This document shows, piece after piece, positions 14,441 through 22,208 of a DNA stretch of 64,000 nucleotides. Position 1 is the first letter of the stretch, and every line of letters begins with the position of its first letter. The notes below the pieces were generated by a model. The model did not search any database. It was not told the origin of the DNA and worked only from the letters and a program-made list of their open reading frames with translations. This stretch comes from Nitrospira sp. (GTDB lineage Bacteria > Nitrospirota > Nitrospiria > Nitrospirales > Nitrospiraceae), in NCBI GenBank assembly GCA_013140455.1, contig JABFSU010000039.1, forward strand, positions 1 through 64,000, read 5' to 3'. The position numbers were made by a program, and so were the translations under genes.

Positions 14441-15390
14441 CGACCGGACCGCTCCGTCTCGGGATCAGCCGCTGTCTCCTCGGAGACCAAGTCCGGTTCG
14501 ACGGGGGGCATAAGCGCGACAATTTTCTGACCGATGTGCTCGGCCCCTACGTGGAATGGGTCCCCGTCTGTCCGGAGGTTGAGGCAGGACTGGGGACTCC
14601 TCGCGAGGCGATGCGGCTGGTGGGCGATCCGCAGAAGCCTCGACTCGTGACGATCAAGAGCGGGACAGATCACACACGCGCCCTGGAGACGATGACCACG
14701 CATCGTATTGCGGAACTCAAAGAGCTGGATCTGTCCGGCTTTGTCTTCAAGCGGGGTTCGCCAAGCTGCGGAGTCGAGCGGGTGCGCGTCTACACGGGGC
14801 AAGCGATGCCGAGCCACAATGGCGTCGGGGTTTTTGCACGGGCCTTCACCGAGCATTTTCCGCTGATTCCGGTCGAGGAGGAAGGGCGGCTCTGTGATGC
14901 GCCGTTGAGAGAGAATTTTATCGAGCGAGTCTTTTGCTATCGCCGCTACCAGGATCTGCTTCAGAACGGAGTCACGAGGCAGGCGGTGGTGCGATTTCAC
15001 ACGATCCACAAGTATCTATTGCTGGCCCATAGTGCACCGCACTATCAAGCCCTCGGTCGCCTGGTCGGCCAAGCGGAGCACTATCGACCCAAGGAGCTGG
15101 CCCTCAAGTACGGGGAGCTGTTCATGAAGGCGTTAGCCGTGAAGGCCACAGTCCGCAAGCATGTCAATGTGCTGCAGCACATGCTGGGCTACTTCAAGAC
15201 GCAATTGGGGGCCCCGGAAAAAGCAGAGTTGTTGGGCGTGATCAGTGATTACCATCAGCGTCTGACGCCATTGATCGTGCCGCTCACGCTGATCAAGCAT
15301 TACGTGCATCTCTTCGACGTGGGCTATATCCGTGAGCAGGTCTATCTCAATCCGCATCCGAAGGAGCTGATGCTCCGGAATCATGTGTAG
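14437..15390 (+). CDS. DUF523-DUF1722 fusion (TudS-like + YbgA-like)
   Basis: 317 residues from the ATG at 14437, which overlaps the phrB stop (ATGA). Residues about 1-150 are DUF523, with Cys-containing motifs ISRCLLG and GSPSCG. DUF523 members such as TudS use a 4Fe-4S cluster held by three Cys to remove sulfur from thiouracil compounds. Residues about 185-310 are DUF1722, the YbgA family, whose E. coli gene sits next to phr. The pairing with photolyase is therefore conserved across phyla. A role in dealing with light-damaged or thiolated pyrimidines is an attractive inference but not shown. Confidence 0.85.
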   Translation: MTTGPLRLGISRCLLGDQVRFDGGHKRDNFLTDVLGPYVEWVPVCPEVEAGLGTPREAMRLVGDPQKPRLVTIKSGTDHTRALETMTTHRIAELKELDLSGFVFKRGSPSCGVERVRVYTGQAMPSHNGVGVFARAFTEHFPLIPVEEEGRLCDAPLRENFIERVFCYRRYQDLLQNGVTRQAVVRFHTIHKYLLLAHSAPHYQALGRLVGQAEHYRPKELALKYGELFMKALAVKATVRKHVNVLQHMLGYFKTQLGAPEKAELLGVISDYHQRLTPLIVPLTLIKHYVHLFDVGYIREQVYLNPHPKELMLRNHV

Positions 15391-15402
15391 AAAGGACGGA
15401 CG

Positions 15403-15774
15403 ATGCCGCATGTAGTCATAGAGGAAGCCGGAGATTTGCAGGGGCTTTATCAGGCCTTCGTTCCGATGATGCGTCGAGCGGGGACCGACATCCTGAAAGT
15501 GCAGGAGTTTTATGTGGGCCGGAGCGGGAAGGAAGCCTTGCTGGAGTCGGTGGCGATTGAACAGGGCGTCGCGCGCAGTTTCTTCGTCCAGCTCAAACGA
15601 CACGAGCGCTCCATTACGGTCCGTCTCCTGCCGGCCACCGACCCTGAAAAGACTCCCGCGGTGAAGCAGGTGATGGCATTAGTAGCTGGATTCATTCGGA
15701 CTGTGTACCCGGAGAGTCACTATGGGAAGACCAATCTTCAAGAGTTTTTGAACGTGACGACCAATTCAATTTGA
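15403..15774 (+). CDS. Hypothetical protein in the photolyase cluster
   Basis: 123 residues, 12 nt after the DUF523-DUF1722 gene, no signal peptide. Mixed alpha/beta look: VQEFYVGRSGKEALLESVAIEQG and then KRHERSITVRLLP. Family not recognised. Spacing and strand place it in the same operon. It could be a small binding or regulatory protein. Confidence 0.6.
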   Translation: MPHVVIEEAGDLQGLYQAFVPMMRRAGTDILKVQEFYVGRSGKEALLESVAIEQGVARSFFVQLKRHERSITVRLLPATDPEKTPAVKQVMALVAGFIRTVYPESHYGKTNLQEFLNVTTNSI

Positions 15775-15804
15775 GCAAAGCAAATTAACCAGAGGAGACA
15801 TGAC

Positions 15805-16314
15805 ATGACGGTCGCAAGACGCGGTGTAATTTTAGTGGGTCATGGCGGCATCCCCAAGGGCTGTCCGCAGGAATTGGTCACGAAACTGAAGCGGCTGGAG
15901 GGTCAGCGGCGTGCCGCGAAGCTGCCGCCGTCGGCGGAAGAGATCGAGTTGGATACCAAGATCCGCCAGATGCCGAGGACGCCGGAAACTGATCCCTATC
16001 AATCGGGACTTGAAGCGGTCGCAGCTCAGTTGCGGGCTAACCTGGGTGATGTCTTGTTCGCAGTGGCTTACAACGAGTTCTGTGCGCCGACGTTGGAAGC
16101 GTCGGTGGAGGAACTCGTCAAGAAGGGCGCGACCCACATTACCGTCATCACCACGATGTTTACGCCTGGTGGCTCACATTCGGAAGTGGAGATTCCTGAA
16201 ATTCTCGATCATTTGCGCCCACAGTATCCCGGGGTCGAACTGCGTTACGCCTGGCCGTTCGATCTTCAGCTGGTCGCGAATACGTTGGCCGAGCAGGTGG
16301 AGCGGTTTTCATGA
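15805..16314 (+). CDS. CbiX/SirB-family metal chelatase-like protein
   Basis: 169 residues; AGAGGAG lies upstream. GVILVGHGG near the N-terminus and TMFTPGGSHSEVEIPEIL later correspond to the two His-containing metal-insertion motifs of single-domain CbiX/SirB chelatases (sirohydrochlorin cobalto- or ferrochelatase). An insertion after the first strand (about residues 12-65) is longer than in minimal CbiX. The likely reaction is metal insertion into sirohydrochlorin, feeding cobalamin or siroheme. Presence beside an adenosylcobalamin photoreceptor is notable. Metal preference cannot be read from sequence. Confidence 0.75.
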   Translation: MTVARRGVILVGHGGIPKGCPQELVTKLKRLEGQRRAAKLPPSAEEIELDTKIRQMPRTPETDPYQSGLEAVAAQLRANLGDVLFAVAYNEFCAPTLEASVEELVKKGATHITVITTMFTPGGSHSEVEIPEILDHLRPQYPGVELRYAWPFDLQLVANTLAEQVERFS

Positions 16315-16365
16315 CGATGGCTAAGACGTCCTCCGGATGCGCGCCTTTGCTTGGAGACTAAGCCT

Positions 16366-17430
16366 ATGCAACATCTCACTCGTCTTGCACTGAATCTGGC
16401 CGAACAGGGATTGTTTCCCGATGTGGCGATTCGATGGGGGATTCGGCAGTTGCTTAAGCAGCGCCTCCGGGAGATCCGTTCAGATGACGCTCGAACAGCA
16501 GCGCGGCAGGAAATGCGATTTATCGAGGAGATGCGTCGTGCGCCCATCGCAGTGGTACCGGAGAAAGCCAATGATCAGCACTACGAGGTCCCGGTTGAGT
16601 TGTTCCGGCAGGTCCTCGGGCCTCACCTGAAATACAGCAGCGCGTTCTGGCCCGCCAACGCGACGACGCTAGCCCAAGCAGAAGCCGCCGGTCTGCATGA
16701 GTCCTGCCTGCATGCGGGCCTGATGAACGGGCAGACGATTCTGGAACTCGGATGCGGCTGGGGCTCCCTTACGTTGTGGATGGCTGAGCACTACCCCGAC
16801 AGCCGTATCACGGCGGTCTCCAATTCCCGCTCGCAGCGGGCTTACATCGAGGCCCAGGCCAGGGAACGAGGCCTGCAGAACCGGGTTCGGGTGGTGACCT
16901 GCGACATGAACACGTTCGAGATCGACCCCGGGCAATTCGATCGGGTGGTGTCGGTGGAAATGTTCGAACATATGCGTAACTGGCCTGACCTATTTGCGCG
17001 CGTCCGACGATGGCTGAGACCCGGCGGCCAGTTTTTCATGCATGTGTTCGTGCATCGCGCTACTTCGTACCTGTTCGAAGACCGGGGGCCCGCCGACTGG
17101 ATGAGTCGTCAGTTTTTCACGGGCGGGATGATGCCCAGCGCTGGCCTGCCGCTGGCTTGTCAGGATCATCTCGCCTGTGTAGCCCGCTGGCAGTGGGACG
17201 GCACGCACTATGAGAAGACGGCCAACGCCTGGCTGGCCAATATGGGTGCCGCCCGCGAGACACTCTGGCCCGTGATCGAGCGTGTCTACGGTAAGGCCCA
17301 CGCGCGAGCCTGGTGGGGGCGGTGGCGTATCTTCTTTATGGCCTGTGCCGAGCTGTTCGGCTATGAGGAGGGCCGACAATGGGGGGTCAGTCACTATCTC
17401 TTTGAAAAACCGGCGGCGAGTGCTTCATGA
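16366..17430 (+). CDS. SAM-dependent methyltransferase of the CFA-synthase superfamily (copy 1)
   Basis: 354 residues from the ATG at 16366; the TTG at 16351 used in the ORF track is less likely. SAM motif I is ILELGCGWGSLTLWMAEHYP (about residues 125-145), followed by SVEMFEHMRNW, as in cyclopropane-fatty-acid-synthase-like enzymes. It is shorter and diverged from canonical Cfa and from the 22205-23509 copy, so a different acceptor or position on the acyl chain is likely. The stop overlaps the next start by 4 nt. Probably modifies membrane phospholipid acyl chains at the cytoplasmic membrane. Confidence 0.8.
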   Translation: MQHLTRLALNLAEQGLFPDVAIRWGIRQLLKQRLREIRSDDARTAARQEMRFIEEMRRAPIAVVPEKANDQHYEVPVELFRQVLGPHLKYSSAFWPANATTLAQAEAAGLHESCLHAGLMNGQTILELGCGWGSLTLWMAEHYPDSRITAVSNSRSQRAYIEAQARERGLQNRVRVVTCDMNTFEIDPGQFDRVVSVEMFEHMRNWPDLFARVRRWLRPGGQFFMHVFVHRATSYLFEDRGPADWMSRQFFTGGMMPSAGLPLACQDHLACVARWQWDGTHYEKTANAWLANMGAARETLWPVIERVYGKAHARAWWGRWRIFFMACAELFGYEEGRQWGVSHYLFEKPAASAS

Positions 17431-17978
17431 AGATGAGCACTACGATGATCGTGAGCAATTTCGTGCTCTTTCAAATCGGCTGGTTTGCGTGCGTGTGGAG
17501 CGCCGCGGTCCACCAGCCATGGATCGGCGTGCTGGTGACGACCGGGGTGGTGGTCGCGCATGTGCTCCGCGCTCCCCTGCCGATGGCGGAGCTCACACTG
17601 GTATTCCTGGCACTCGTCTTGGGACTCGTCTTCGATAGCCTGTTGGTCTGGCAGGGCTGGCTTCAATATTCCTCGGGAATCATGATCCAAAACATTGCCC
17701 CGTATTGGATCGTGGCGTTGTGGGGGCTCTTCGCAACCCTCTTGAATGTTTCGTTGCGTTGGATGAGGGGGCGCTGGGTCATCGCAGTGGTGTTTGGAGC
17801 TGCCGGAGGTCCTGCCGCCTACTATGGCGGCCTCCGCCTGGGCGCGCTGGAATTCGGCAATATGCCCGCGGGTCTGTTAGCTCTGGCCATCGGCTGGGCG
17901 GTGCTGACGCCGCTGCTGCTGGCGTTGTCAGTTCGTTTTGACGGCTATGCCGGCCTGCTGGAGAAGAAGACGTCATGA
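17427..17978 (+). CDS. DUF2878 integral membrane protein
   Basis: 183 residues, about six hydrophobic helices. The pattern NFVLFQIGWFACVWSAA and the APYWIVALWGLFATLLNVSLRW region match DUF2878 proteins, which recur in LitR/CarH and ChrR-type clusters beside CFA synthase and DUF1295. Start and stop overlap both neighbours by 4 nt. Function unknown; a membrane partner of the lipid enzymes is plausible. Confidence 0.75.
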   Translation: MKMSTTMIVSNFVLFQIGWFACVWSAAVHQPWIGVLVTTGVVVAHVLRAPLPMAELTLVFLALVLGLVFDSLLVWQGWLQYSSGIMIQNIAPYWIVALWGLFATLLNVSLRWMRGRWVIAVVFGAAGGPAAYYGGLRLGALEFGNMPAGLLALAIGWAVLTPLLLALSVRFDGYAGLLEKKTS

Positions 17979-18784
17979 GTCTATCGCTCTATGTCTTGGG
18001 ACTGGTTTCAATGCTGGGTCTGGCGACGCTGACATGGGTGGTCAGCGTCCTCAAGCGCGATGTGAGCATCGTGGACGGCGTGTGGGCCTTGATGCTCCTC
18101 GCCGCCGCGACGGTGTACGCCACCGGTGCGGAGCCCTATACGGGGCGGACGACGCTCATCCTGACGCTGGTTGTGCTGTGGGCCCTGCGCCTGTCAGGTC
18201 ATATCATTCATCGCAACTGGGGTGAGCCAGAGGACCGGCGTTATCGAGACATCCGCCAGAAATACGAACCCAATTTCGCATTGAAGAGTCTTGGCCTCAT
18301 TTTCTGGTTTCAGGCGGGCCTGGCGTGGATTATCTCCCTGCCCCTGTGGCCGGCTCTCACCGTACCGGTCGATGTAGGGGCATGGGATGTACTGGCGGTG
18401 ACGGTATGGACCGTCGGCATGATCTTCGAAGGCGTCGGAGATTGGCAATTGTCACGGTTCAAGGCCGACCCGGCGAACCACGGCAAGGTGATGGACCGCG
18501 GACTCTGGCGCTACACACGGCATCCCAACTACTTCGGCGAATGCCTGATCTGGTGGGGCTTCTCCCTCTTTGCGCTGCCGGCCGGGGCCTGGTGGACGGT
18601 CGTGGGGCCGCTGCTCCTCACATACATGCTCTTGAAATTCTCAGGCGTGACCTTGGTGGAGCAGACCATCGTCGAGCGGCGACCGGCGTATCGAGCCTAC
18701 ATCGCAAGGACCAATGCCTTCATTCCCGGTCCGCCGAAACAGGGTGTGCAGGCCTCCATTCCAGGAAAGAGACGTCATGATTAG
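17975..18784 (+). CDS. DUF1295 (steroid 5-alpha-reductase-like) membrane protein
   Basis: 269 residues, six or so membrane helices. The C-terminal signature GLWRYTRHPNYFGECLIWWG is the conserved NADPH/methyltransferase-like block of DUF1295 and the steroid-reductase/ICMT superfamily. The protein probably reduces or modifies a lipid double bond in the membrane. It starts 4 nt inside the DUF2878 gene and ends 8 nt inside the DUF6134 gene. Confidence 0.85.
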   Translation: MSLSLYVLGLVSMLGLATLTWVVSVLKRDVSIVDGVWALMLLAAATVYATGAEPYTGRTTLILTLVVLWALRLSGHIIHRNWGEPEDRRYRDIRQKYEPNFALKSLGLIFWFQAGLAWIISLPLWPALTVPVDVGAWDVLAVTVWTVGMIFEGVGDWQLSRFKADPANHGKVMDRGLWRYTRHPNYFGECLIWWGFSLFALPAGAWWTVVGPLLLTYMLLKFSGVTLVEQTIVERRPAYRAYIARTNAFIPGPPKQGVQASIPGKRRHD

Positions 18785-19448
18785 CGCGTATTCCGTGACC
18801 AGCGGGTTTCGTATCGCGGTGGCCCTCCTCGGATTTCTGACGTGCCTTGGAAGCGCCTCCCAACAGGCTTGGAGCGCCAGCTCGCAGACCTATGACTTCA
18901 AGGTCTTCCTCGGCAAAGATGAAATCGGACGCCAGCGCTTTGACGTCTCTTCGGAAGGCGACCGGACCCAGGTCCGGGTAGACGCGCAGTTCAAGGTCAA
19001 GTTCCTGTACATCACGGTCTACACCTATCGGCATACCAATGTCGAAACATGGGAGGGAACGTGCCTGCGCGAGATTCGCGCGGAGACGGATGATAACGGC
19101 GATGCTTTCTTTGTGAACGGAATCTTTCGGAACGGTCAGTTGCAGGTTCAGACACAGGCCGGGAACTGGGCCGGCGAAGGATGTATCAAGACCTTTGCCT
19201 ACTGGAACCCTGAGTGGATCAAGGGCGAGCGATTGTTGAATTCGCAGACCGGCGAACATCAGCCGGTGTCTATTCTTGCGGTGGGTGAAGAAACGATCTC
19301 CGTGCAGGGAGTTCCGACGCGAGCCATTCACCGCCGGATCGTGACGGATAAGTTCGCGGTCGATCTCTGGTACACCTTGAACGGCAGATGGGTCGCGCTC
19401 CAATCCACCACAAAGAAGGGCGACACCCTTCGCTATACGCTCCAGTGA
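18777..19448 (+). CDS. Exported DUF6134-like protein
   Basis: 223 residues from the ATG at 18777; the track start at 18714 overlaps DUF1295 further and lacks support. Signal peptide (ASQQAWSAS). The mature part begins QTYDFKVFLGKDEIGRQRFDV, a beta-rich fold as in DUF6134 proteins found beside CFA synthase/lipocalin genes. Two or three cysteines could form a periplasmic disulfide. Role unknown; possibly lipid handling in the periplasm together with the following lipocalin. Confidence 0.7.
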   Translation: MISAYSVTSGFRIAVALLGFLTCLGSASQQAWSASSQTYDFKVFLGKDEIGRQRFDVSSEGDRTQVRVDAQFKVKFLYITVYTYRHTNVETWEGTCLREIRAETDDNGDAFFVNGIFRNGQLQVQTQAGNWAGEGCIKTFAYWNPEWIKGERLLNSQTGEHQPVSILAVGEETISVQGVPTRAIHRRIVTDKFAVDLWYTLNGRWVALQSTTKKGDTLRYTLQ

Positions 19449-19455
19449 GGACTTC

Positions 19456-19986
19456 ATGTCATCTGTGAGGCCATCATTCTTCATGCCCGTTGCGCTGCTC
19501 GTACTCGCAGCCTGCAGCAGCCCGCCACCCATTCACACCGCGACGGCCGTGGACTTGGAGCGGTTCATGGGGGACTGGTATGTCATCGCCAATATTCCAA
19601 CATTTATTGAGACGAATGCCTACAACGCCATGGAGTCCTATCGCCTGGCCGGAGATGGCACCGTGGCCACGACCTTCAGTTTCCGCGAGGGCGGATTTGA
19701 GGGCGCGCGCAAGACCTATCATCCGACCGGCTATATCATCGACAGGCAATCGAATGCCGTCTGGGGTATGCAATTCATCTGGCCGATCAAGTCCGACTAT
19801 CGCATCATCTACGTGGATGATGCCTACGATCAGACCATCATCGGCAGGATACAGCGCGATTATGTCTGGCTGATGGCGCGCAAACCGCAGTTCTCTGAAG
19901 TTGATTACCAGCGGTTTCTGCGGCTCATCGCTGAGCAGGGCTACGATGTCTCTAAAGTCCGCAAGGTGCCGCAGCGGTGGAACTAG
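19456..19986 (+). CDS. blc: Outer-membrane lipocalin (Blc-like lipoprotein)
   Basis: 176 residues. The lipobox VLAAC predicts a lipoprotein. The lipocalin signature (FMGDWYVIANIPTFIE; G-x-W motif) and the DYRIIYVDDAYDQTIIGRIQRDYVWLMARKP strand region are typical of bacterial lipocalins, 7 nt after the preceding gene. Family members bind fatty acids or lysophospholipids at the outer membrane and are stress-induced. Here it fits disposal or transport of modified lipids. Confidence 0.88.
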   Translation: MSSVRPSFFMPVALLVLAACSSPPPIHTATAVDLERFMGDWYVIANIPTFIETNAYNAMESYRLAGDGTVATTFSFREGGFEGARKTYHPTGYIIDRQSNAVWGMQFIWPIKSDYRIIYVDDAYDQTIIGRIQRDYVWLMARKPQFSEVDYQRFLRLIAEQGYDVSKVRKVPQRWN

Positions 19987-20002
19987 TGTGTCCCAGGAAA
20001 GA

Positions 20003-20160
20003 ATGGAACCAGTCGATCGCTATGTGTTGACAGGCCTGCCTGGCTGGGGATTCAGTTGGAGCTCAACGGCCAGCGCAAGGGAATCATACCGGGTGTCGAT
20101 ATTGTGGCGACCTATATTGCGATCTGGTCCGGACCCGATCAACGAGGCGCTGAAGATCGT
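20003..20160 (+). pseudogene. Possible remnant of a chalcone-isomerase-like gene (frameshifted)
   Basis: One frame reads MEPVDRYVLTGLPGWG from 20003. After about 20047 the similarity continues in another frame as QLELNGQRKGIIPGVDIVAT and then YIAIWSGP. Together they resemble the C-terminus of chalcone-isomerase-like proteins (LPG..., NG...G.I.G.DF......IW.G), a family commonly present at this place in light-regulated CFA clusters. The first frame ends in an ATGA overlap with the next gene. Only about 50 codons remain and the N-terminal part is missing. Alternative: a short real 53-codon frame (20003-20164). Moderate evidence only. Confidence 0.4.
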
Positions 20161-21420
20161 ATGAAAATCGCGATTGTCGGCACAGGCATCTCCGGAATGG
20201 TCGCGGCCTATCTCCTTCACCGGGATCATGAGATCATCGTGTTCGAGGCGGCTGACTATATCGGAGGACACACGAACACGATCGACGTGCAAATGAATGG
20301 CCGGACCTATGCGGTCGACACGGGATTCATCGTCTTCAACGACTGGACCTACCCGAATTTCATAGCGCTGCTGAAAAACCTCGGCGTCGTATCGCAGGCG
20401 AGCGACATGAGTTTCAGCGTGAAGTGCGAGCAGACCGGTCTGGAGTACAACGGCACATCGATGAACACCCTCTTCGCGCAGCGCCGAAATCTGCTCCGGC
20501 CGTCGTTCTATCGCATGATCCGCGACATCCTGCACTTCAATCGGGAATCGGTGGAGCTCCTCAGCCAGCCGGAGCCCGGCCCGTCGCTCGGGGCGTATCT
20601 CAAGGCGAACCGCTACTCCAGAGAGTTTATCGAGCAGTACATTGTGCCGATGGGAGCCGCAATCTGGTCGGCCGACCACGCTACCATGTGGGGATTTCCG
20701 GCGCGCTATCTGGTGCAGTTCTTCAAGAATCACGGGATGCTGTCCGTGAACGAGCGTCCTACCTGGAGGGTGATCAAGGGCGGCTCGCAACGTTATATGG
20801 AGAGGCTGATCGCGCCATTTCGTGATCGGATTCAGCTGAATGCACCGGTCGAGTCCGTCGTCCGCCACTCCGACTCGGTCGAGATCCGTCTGACGCAGAG
20901 GGGGGTCGGGCGCACGATGCGGTTCGACCATGTGATCATTGCGGCACATAGCGATCAGGCTCTTTCGATGTTGGCGGATGCCTCACCGGCGGAGAGAGAA
21001 ATTCTCGGCGCAATCCCCTATCACGATAATGAAGCGGTCCTCCATACCGACGCCTCGCTCCTCCCCCGGCGCAAACTGGCCTGGGCTGCCTGGAACTATC
21101 ATCTGCTCCGGAATCAGCCGGATCGCGCGGTGGTGACCTATCACATGAACCGTCTGCAGGACCTGACGGCATCCCATGAGTTCTGCGTCACGTTGAATCA
21201 TACGCAGGCCATCGATCCCAGGAAGATCATTCGGCGGATCACCTATCACCATCCGGTCTATTCCCCTGCCGCCGTCGCGGCGCAGAAGCGGCATGGTGAG
21301 ATCAGCGGCGTGAACCGGACGTCGTATTGCGGGGCCTATTGGGGGTTCGGGTTTCACGAGGACGGGGTTAAGAGCGCCCTGGCGGTCTGCAGGCCTTTCG
21401 GCAAGGATCTGTCGTCATGA
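20161..21420 (+). CDS. FAD-dependent amine-oxidase-like oxidoreductase
   Basis: 419 residues from the ATG at 20161, where the dinucleotide-binding motif starts at once (KIAIVGTGISGMVAAYLL...VFEAADYIGGHTNT). The ORF track extends upstream into the chalcone-isomerase-like remnant. This is the NAD(P)-binding/amine-oxidase family (COG2907) associated with cyclopropane or furan fatty-acid genes. Relatives may desaturate acyl chains for furan-fatty-acid synthesis, as studied in alphaproteobacterial singlet-oxygen regulons. No signal peptide. The stop overlaps the DUF1365 start by 4 nt. Confidence 0.85.
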   Translation: MKIAIVGTGISGMVAAYLLHRDHEIIVFEAADYIGGHTNTIDVQMNGRTYAVDTGFIVFNDWTYPNFIALLKNLGVVSQASDMSFSVKCEQTGLEYNGTSMNTLFAQRRNLLRPSFYRMIRDILHFNRESVELLSQPEPGPSLGAYLKANRYSREFIEQYIVPMGAAIWSADHATMWGFPARYLVQFFKNHGMLSVNERPTWRVIKGGSQRYMERLIAPFRDRIQLNAPVESVVRHSDSVEIRLTQRGVGRTMRFDHVIIAAHSDQALSMLADASPAEREILGAIPYHDNEAVLHTDASLLPRRKLAWAAWNYHLLRNQPDRAVVTYHMNRLQDLTASHEFCVTLNHTQAIDPRKIIRRITYHHPVYSPAAVAAQKRHGEISGVNRTSYCGAYWGFGFHEDGVKSALAVCRPFGKDLSS

Positions 21421-22208
21421 ACAGTTGTATCTATACAGGGACGGTTCGACACCGGCGTGTCAACCCGGTGCCCCATGCGTTCACCTACCGGCTCTTCATG
21501 ATGTACCTGGATCTGGGCGAGCTGCCGGCGGTGTTTCAGCAGCGCTGGCTGTGGTCTGTAGATCGCCCCAATGTGGCGTCGTTCCGGCGGAGCGATCATG
21601 TCGGCGATCCGGGGACGCCTCTGGATGGTTCTATCCGGGCACTCGTCGCGGAGCGCACGGGGCAGACCCCGGCCGGTCCGATCAGGCTGCTCACTCATTG
21701 TCGCTATTTCGGCTATGTTTTCAATCCGGTGAGCTTCTTCTTTTGTTACGACGGGTCTGGGGAACACGTCGAGGCGATCGTGGCGGAGATCACGAATACT
21801 CCGTGGGGCGAACGCCACTGTTATGTACTTGGCGACAGGGACAACCTTGCGACCGGTTCACGCAAGCGGTTTCATCTCGACAAAGTGTTTCATATTTCTC
21901 CCTTTATCGACATGGACGTGGCCTATGACTGGCGGTTCACCGAACCGACGAGGCAGCTGACGATTCACATGGAGAACCTGCGCGACGGGCATCCCTTCTT
22001 TGACGCGACGATGGTGTTGCAGCGAAAGGAGCTGTCCGGAACTACCCTGGCGCGGGTGCTGGTGCAATATCCTCTGATGACGGCCAAGGTTATTGGTGCG
22101 ATTCATTGGCAGGCCTTGCGGCTCTGGATGAAAGGGGTGCCATTTCTTTCACATCCGAAGAAACGGAAGGAGGCGTCGCCTGCGGCGACGAATGATCTAC
22201 ACCTATGA
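21417..22208 (+). CDS. DUF1365 family protein
   Basis: 263 residues. Typical family opening: IYTGTVRHRRVNPVPHAFTY, then FNPVSFFFCY and EITNTPWGERHCYV, the conserved blocks of DUF1365. Always found beside the COG2907 oxidoreductase and CFA synthase; biochemical role not settled. It overlaps both neighbours by 4 nt, so the three genes are translationally coupled. Confidence 0.9.
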   Translation: MNSCIYTGTVRHRRVNPVPHAFTYRLFMMYLDLGELPAVFQQRWLWSVDRPNVASFRRSDHVGDPGTPLDGSIRALVAERTGQTPAGPIRLLTHCRYFGYVFNPVSFFFCYDGSGEHVEAIVAEITNTPWGERHCYVLGDRDNLATGSRKRFHLDKVFHISPFIDMDVAYDWRFTEPTRQLTIHMENLRDGHPFFDATMVLQRKELSGTTLARVLVQYPLMTAKVIGAIHWQALRLWMKGVPFLSHPKKRKEASPAATNDLHL

